From: Xanthobacteraceae bacterium
GTDB lineage: Bacteria > Pseudomonadota > Alphaproteobacteria > Rhizobiales > Xanthobacteraceae
Assembly (NCBI GenBank): GCA_019745775.1
Contig: JAIESR010000006.1
Span: 186,001 to 250,000, forward strand
Reading direction: 5' to 3'
Length of the DNA: 64,000 nt
Below the pieces are notes generated by a model. It had not been told where the DNA came from and ran no database searches. It worked only from the letters and a program-made list of their open reading frames with translations. Position 1 is the stretch's first letter. The number at the start of each line of letters is the position of its first letter. This document shows positions 60,321 to 64,000 of this stretch, piece after piece. The position numbers were made by a program, and so were the translations under genes.

Positions 60321-61115
60321 TCAGGCGGCTTCGACGAAGCTGTGCCGTTCGTAGAGGAACTCGAGAACGCGCTGGCGGCACCGCAGGTAGATCGAGTTCG
60401 ACGACAGCTCGAGTCGCCGGCGCGGCCGCGCCAGCGGCACGTCGAGCACTTCGCCGATGTGGGCGGCCGGCCCGTTGGTCATCATCACGATGCGATCCGA
60501 GAGCAGCACCGCCTCGTCGACGTCATGGGTGATCATCATCACGGTGTTGCCGAGTTTCTGATGGATCGCCATGACGGAGTCCTGGAGGTGCGCGCGGGTG
60601 AGCGCATCGAGCGCGCCGAACGGCTCGTCGAGCAGCAGCACCTTCGGTTCCATCGCGAGCGCGCGGGCGAGCCCGACGCGCTGTTTCATGCCGCCGGAGA
60701 TTTCCGACGGTCGCTTGTCCTTGGCGTGCGCCATCTGGACGAGTTCGAGATTGTGCAGCGTCCATTCGTGACGCTCGGAGCGCGAGCGGCGCCCGGAAAA
60801 CACCTTGTCGACCGCGAGGCGGACGTTGTCGTAGACGGTGAGCCACGGCAGCAGCGAGTGGTTCTGGAACACGACCGCGCGGTCGGGGCCCGGCTCGTTG
60901 ACCTCCTGGTTCTCCAGCAGCACCGCGCCCTTGGTCACCGGCAGCAGCCCGGCGACGATGTTGAGCAGCGTCGATTTCCCGCAGCCGGAGTGGCCGATGA
61001 TGGAGACGAACTCGCCACGCTCGACGCCGAGCGTGACGTCCTTGAGCACTTCCGTTTCGCGCGATCCGCGGTGGAAGGACTTATCGACGTGATCGATCTT
61101 GAGATAGGGAGTCAT
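60321..61115 (-). CDS. nrtC: Nitrate ABC transporter ATP-binding protein
   Basis: The 264-residue ATPase starts at 61115 with AAGGA upstream; the longer frame lies inside nrtB. It has the Walker A G-H-S-G-C-G-K-S-T (41-49), the signature S-G-G-M-K-Q-R (about 142-148), the Walker B V-L-L-L-D-E-P and the H-loop in M-I-T-H-D. Unlike the cyanobacterial NrtC it lacks a fused binding-protein domain; it is closer in size to NrtD/SsuB-type ATPases. It powers nitrate (or nitrite) uptake with NrtB and NrtA, and is 11 bases from nrtB. Confidence 0.9.
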   Translation of the reverse strand: MTPYLKIDHVDKSFHRGSRETEVLKDVTLGVERGEFVSIIGHSGCGKSTLLNIVAGLLPVTKGAVLLENQEVNEPGPDRAVVFQNHSLLPWLTVYDNVRLAVDKVFSGRRSRSERHEWTLHNLELVQMAHAKDKRPSEISGGMKQRVGLARALAMEPKVLLLDEPFGALDALTRAHLQDSVMAIHQKLGNTVMMITHDVDEAVLLSDRIVMMTNGPAAHIGEVLDVPLARPRRRLELSSNSIYLRCRQRVLEFLYERHSFVEAA

Positions 61116-61126
61116 CGTCTGGTCCT

Positions 61127-62026
61127 TCAGTTCGCGGCCGTGCCGTGCGTGGCGAGGTTGCCGATGGCGGCGACGATGCGATCCAGCACGAAGCCGACCA
61201 GGCCGATGTAGGCGAGCGCCACGACGATGTCGGGGATGCGCGAGGAGTTCCACGCGTCCCAGATGAAGAAGCCGATGCCGACGCCGCCGGTCAGCATCTC
61301 GGCCGCGACGATCGCGAGCCAGGACAATCCGATGCCGATGCGCAGGCCCGTGAAGATGTAGGGCGCAGCCGACGGGATCATGATCTTCCAGAAGAACTCC
61401 AGATGATTGAGCCGCAGCACCGCGGCGACGTTGCGGTAGTCCTGCGGAATGTTGCGGATACCGACCGCCGTATTGATGATGATCGGCCACACCGAGGTGA
61501 TGAAGATCACGAAGATCGCCGACGGCTGGCTGTCGCGGAAGGCCGCCAGCGAGATCGGCAGCCAGGCGAGCGGCGAGATCGTGCGCAGCACCTGGAAGAT
61601 CGGGTCGAGGCCGCGCATCGCCCACATCGACTGGCCGATGAGCGTGCCGAGGATGATGCCGATGATGCCGGCGAGCCCGTAGCCGATCGCGACGCGTTGC
61701 AGCGACGTCAGCACGCGCCAGCCGAGGCCGATATCCTGCGGGCCGGCGACGAAGAACGGATCGATGATGAGGTCGTAGGCCTCCGACCAAATCTTGGTCG
61801 GCGGCGGCAAGGTCGCGCCCGGCCTGTTGCACAGGAGCTGCCACACCACCAGCAGCAGCGTCAGCGTCACCAGCGGCGGGATGATGCGCGCCGCGGCGCT
61901 CTTGAGCGCGGGCATAAGCCGCGCGCCGACGAAGCCCGGTTTCGGCGCGCTGAGCTTCACCACGTCGGCGGTCAGCCTGGCCGGCGCGACCGCCGGAGTC
62001 TCGGCCTTGAGAGCAGGCATCGTCAT
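61127..62026 (-). CDS. nrtB: Nitrate ABC transporter permease
   Basis: The 299-residue protein has a polar N-terminal extension of about 48 residues, then a BPD_transp-1 membrane domain with roughly six hydrophobic segments: about 49-66, then from about 111 onwards, and a final one near residue 265-285. The family loop G-L-R-I-G-I-G-L-S-W near residue 230 is the ATPase contact region. GGAG lies nine bases before the ATG at 62026. It is 72 bases downstream of nrtA. Neighbours are consistent with a nitrate transporter; sulfonate or taurine permeases share the fold. Confidence 0.9.
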   Translation of the reverse strand: MTMPALKAETPAVAPARLTADVVKLSAPKPGFVGARLMPALKSAAARIIPPLVTLTLLLVVWQLLCNRPGATLPPPTKIWSEAYDLIIDPFFVAGPQDIGLGWRVLTSLQRVAIGYGLAGIIGIILGTLIGQSMWAMRGLDPIFQVLRTISPLAWLPISLAAFRDSQPSAIFVIFITSVWPIIINTAVGIRNIPQDYRNVAAVLRLNHLEFFWKIMIPSAAPYIFTGLRIGIGLSWLAIVAAEMLTGGVGIGFFIWDAWNSSRIPDIVVALAYIGLVGFVLDRIVAAIGNLATHGTAAN

Positions 62027-62098
62027 TTCAAGTGTCTCCGCGGCTTTCGTTCAGGTGCATCCCGCCGGGGCGAGTGCCGGCGGGATGCGTTCGTGACA

Positions 62099-63415
62099 TC
62101 AGACTTCGATGCGCTTGATGGACAGGCTCTTGAGGTAGCCCTGCGGATCGGCCGGATCGAACACCTTCCCGTCGAAGAAGGTCTCCTTGCCGCGCGAGGT
62201 CGTGGCCGGGATGTCGTCCGCCGCGACGGACAGCGACTTGGCGGCCGTGCGCCAGAGGTCTTCACGGTTGACCTTGTTGACCAGGGCGTTGATGTCGGTA
62301 TTCGGCTCGAATTTGCCCCAGCGGATGTCCTCGGTGACGAACCAGGCGTCGTGGCTCTTGAACGGATACGACGCGTGGTCCTGCCAGAATTTCATGAACT
62401 GCTTGGTGCCCTTCTCGACACGGCCGCGGCCGTAGTTGATGTCGCCGCGTGCGCGACCGACGATGTCGGCGACGGGCACGTTGAACCATTGCCGGCGGCC
62501 GACGATGGTCGACATCTCTTCCTTGTTTTCCATCTTGTCGCACCACTGCTGGGCTTCCATCACGGCCATCAGCAGCGCGCGCGTCGCGTTCGGGTTCTTG
62601 TCCACCCACTCGGCGCGCATGCCGAGCGCCTTCTCCGGATGCTTGAACCAGATCTCGCCGGTGGTGCAGGCGGTGTAGCCGATGTTCTGGTTGACGAGCT
62701 GCTCGTTCCACGGCTCGCCGACGCAGAACGCGTCCATGTTGCCGACCTTCATGTTCGCCACCATCTGCGGCGGCGGAACGACGATGGTCGAGATGTCCTT
62801 GTCCGGATCGATGCCGCCGGCGGCGATCCAGTAGCGGATCCAGAGGTCGTGCGTGCCGCCGGGGAAGGTCATCGCAATCTTGACCTCCTTGCCGGCGGCC
62901 TTCTTCTTCTCGAACGCGGCCTTGAGCGCGGACGCGTTGGCGGTGACGTCGAGGTCCTTGTATTCGTTGGAGACCGAGATCGCCTGCGCGTCGAGATTGA
63001 GGCGCGCGAGCACGTACATCGGCGTCGGGACGTTATTCTGGGTCACTCTGCCGGCGGAGATCAGATAGGGCATCGGTGTCAGGATGTGCGCGCCGTCGAT
63101 GCCGTTGTTCGCCGAACCCAGCACGACGTTGTCGCGCGTTGCGCCCCACGACGCCTGCTTGGCGACCTCGACGTCGGGCATGCCGTGCTTGGCGAAGAAG
63201 CCTTTCTCCTTGGCGATCACCAGCGGCGATGCGTCCATGAGCGCGATGTAGCCGAGGATCGCCTTCTTGACCTCCGGCCCCTGCGCTTCGGCGACGTGCG
63301 CGCCGAACGGAAATTGCGTCTGCATGGCGCCGACCAGGGCCGCCGTGCCTGCGGTCGATCTCAAGAATGCGCGGCGGCTGATGCCCCCGCTCTTGCCGGT
63401 TTTCTGGGTGGTCAT
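62099..63415 (-). CDS. nrtA: Nitrate-binding protein NrtA/CmpA family, Tat-exported
   Basis: The 438-residue binding protein has a twin-arginine signal (S-R-R-A-F-L-R, about residues 13-19) followed by a hydrophobic stretch and a cleavage site near V-A-E-A-Q (about residue 45). The mature part is a CmpA/NrtA-type protein with G-Y-I-A-L-M-D-A-S-P-L-V (about 55-66), F-P-G-G-T-H-D-L-W, and F-C-V-G-E-P-W-N motifs. The W-x-R-Y-W-I-A-A-G-G segment near residue 210 belongs to the nitrate/bicarbonate binding group. AAGGA lies about 11 bases before the ATG. It is the first gene of the operon downstream of the leader described at 63482. Confidence 0.92.
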   Translation of the reverse strand: MTTQKTGKSGGISRRAFLRSTAGTAALVGAMQTQFPFGAHVAEAQGPEVKKAILGYIALMDASPLVIAKEKGFFAKHGMPDVEVAKQASWGATRDNVVLGSANNGIDGAHILTPMPYLISAGRVTQNNVPTPMYVLARLNLDAQAISVSNEYKDLDVTANASALKAAFEKKKAAGKEVKIAMTFPGGTHDLWIRYWIAAGGIDPDKDISTIVVPPPQMVANMKVGNMDAFCVGEPWNEQLVNQNIGYTACTTGEIWFKHPEKALGMRAEWVDKNPNATRALLMAVMEAQQWCDKMENKEEMSTIVGRRQWFNVPVADIVGRARGDINYGRGRVEKGTKQFMKFWQDHASYPFKSHDAWFVTEDIRWGKFEPNTDINALVNKVNREDLWRTAAKSLSVAADDIPATTSRGKETFFDGKVFDPADPQGYLKSLSIKRIEV

Positions 63416-63481
63416 CTGCTTTGGCGTCCTTTCGCTGATCGCGTCGCTTGTTCGAACCGCATTCCCGCGCCCAGCCCGCGG

Positions 63482-63545
63482 GCAACAAAAAAGCCGCAGC
63501 CCGAGAGAGACGCTCCTCGCGATTCTCCCAGGACAGCGGCGTTGC
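63482..63545 (-). terminator. Attenuator in the nitrate operon leader
   Basis: On the minus strand GCAAC (63545-63541) and GCCGCTGTCC (from 63540) pair with GGGCTGCGGC and GTTGC (63486-63482), enclosing an inner GGGAGA/TCTCTC stem. Six T residues follow at 63492-63487. The hairpin lies about 67 bases upstream of the nrtA start and reads in the same direction, so it should stop transcription unless prevented. That is the arrangement of NasR/NasT-controlled leaders. Confidence 0.72.
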
Positions 63546-63550
63546 TCGTG

Positions 63551-63568
63551 CGGCCCGCCATTGGACCG
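63551..63568 (-). promoter_or_regulatory. AxxGxx hexaloop hairpin, candidate ANTAR target
   Basis: CGGTCC (63568-63563) pairs with GGGCCG (63556-63551) with one wobble and a six-base loop AATGGC that has A at position 1 and G at position 4. ANTAR-domain antiterminators such as NasT bind pairs of hairpins with such loops. A second hairpin lies just upstream (63571-63591, stem CCGGCGTC/GACGCCGG), but hand folding gives a five-base loop there. It is 5 bases upstream of the attenuator. Confidence 0.55.
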
Positions 63569-63777
63569 CGCCGGCGTCGCGTGGACGCCGGTTTTCGACT
63601 TTTTCTATTCAAGCAGCGTGCCAACCCGCGCAAAGGTGGCGTTTCTCGCCTGAAATCATGGGTTTGGCTGCTTCCAGCGGGGCGATGACGTTGCGCGCGC
63701 CGGCGATTCGATGCCGTCGATGTCCGCAACAAGCGGAAAATTTGTGCATCGCAATAGCGCGATGAGTTCGTGAGCCG

Positions 63778-64000
63778 CTACCGCCGGACGGGCCAGGCCG
63801 CCAGATGGCCGGCGATGTCGTTGGGGTCGAATGCGGGTCCGGCGAAGGCGCCGATGCCGTCCGCCGGCTCGCCCGGTGGGTTGCCGGGTTCGGGCTCGAG
63901 CGCGTTGTCGTAGAGATCGGGCCGGAAGACCGCCTTTGCCGTCGCGAGCAATTCCGCCGACAGCGGGGCCTGTCCCCACCGGACCATTTGCGCATAAAGC
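63778..64000 (-). CDS. nasS: 3' end of a NasS-like nitrate sensor, cut by the window edge
   Basis: The frame enters from beyond base 64000 and ends with TAG at 63778. The 73 residues visible begin L-Y-A-Q-M-V-R-W-G-Q and include a V-F-R-P-D-L-Y-D-N segment, features of the C-terminus of NasS and other NrtA/CmpA-family proteins; the tail is Pro/Gly-rich. NasS binds nitrate or nitrite and controls the ANTAR protein NasT, whose target resembles the leader hairpins described at 63551. The 362 bases between this stop and nrtA contain those structures and no gene. The start and most of the protein lie outside the window. Confidence 0.65.
   Translation of the reverse strand, partial: LYAQMVRWGQAPLSAELLATAKAVFRPDLYDNALEPEPGNPPGEPADGIGAFAGPAFDPNDIAGHLAAWPVRR

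Overview
The window looks like chromosomal DNA of a high-GC alphaproteobacterium of the Hyphomicrobiales, closest in style to Bradyrhizobium and its relatives. This is inferred from overall gene content: a TIGR02301 protein beside a NUDIX gene, a BA14K-like secreted protein, an nrtABC-nirA-nasA-cysG nitrate cluster preceded by a nasS-like gene, many short palindromic repeats, and an abundance of tripartite-tricarboxylate-type (TctC/Bug) binding proteins. No taxonomic marker such as rRNA is present.

Layout. (1) 1-6.6 kb: small housekeeping or hypothetical genes (TIGR02301, NUDIX, SRAP/YedK). A Rieske-flavodoxin gene has lost its 3' end and runs in frame into a phage-like ORF next to the 3' part of a CAU-anticodon tRNA, which I read as a prophage scar. 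A Gly/Tyr-rich secreted protein and a membrane-anchored metallophosphoesterase follow. (2) 6.6-18.2 kb: two MmgE/PrpD proteins around a TcuA-like tricarballylate dehydrogenase, a lone xanthine-dehydrogenase-type molybdenum subunit, two TctC proteins, a frameshifted amidohydrolase, and HpaH and HpaI lower-pathway enzymes. (3) 18.4-24.1 kb, mostly minus strand: a DAO-GcvT demethylase-type flavoprotein, an FkbM methyltransferase, an alpha/beta hydrolase and a TctC. (4) 24.2-31.9 kb: a BisC-type molybdoenzyme fused in frame to a dihydroxyphthalate-decarboxylase-like protein, then SDR, enoyl-CoA hydratase, zinc MDR and acyl-CoA ligase genes. (5) 32-45 kb: TctC genes alternating with a DapA-like lyase, an exonuclease-CBS-DUF294 protein, an alpha/beta hydrolase, a flavin monooxygenase, and an aconitase-family large/small pair divergent from a PEP-mutase-family lyase. 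(6) 45-52.5 kb: a second flavin monooxygenase, two Asp/Glu-racemase-superfamily proteins without the usual catalytic cysteines, an SDR, a Tat-exported amidohydrolase and two TctC genes. (7) 52.5-64 kb, minus strand: a nitrate assimilation operon, nrtA-nrtB-nrtC-nirA-reductase-nasA-cysG, preceded by a leader with an AxxGxx hexaloop hairpin and an intrinsic terminator, and by the 3' end of nasS.

How the genes work together. From about 6.6 to 52.5 kb the window is a mosaic of small catabolic modules. Nine TctC-type binding proteins sit beside different enzyme sets, but no TctA/TctB membrane partner and no transcription regulator is visible. Substrates are inferred: tricarballylate or aconitate-like acids near TcuA, and dimethylmalate-like acids near the aconitase-family/PEP-mutase genes. 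The nitrate cluster is complete enough to read as a pathway: uptake (NrtABC), nitrate to nitrite (NasA), nitrite to ammonium (NirA), electron supply by an unusual NADPH reductase, and siroheme synthesis (CysG). Several palindromic repeat families lie between genes, and one copy lies inside the nitrate operon.
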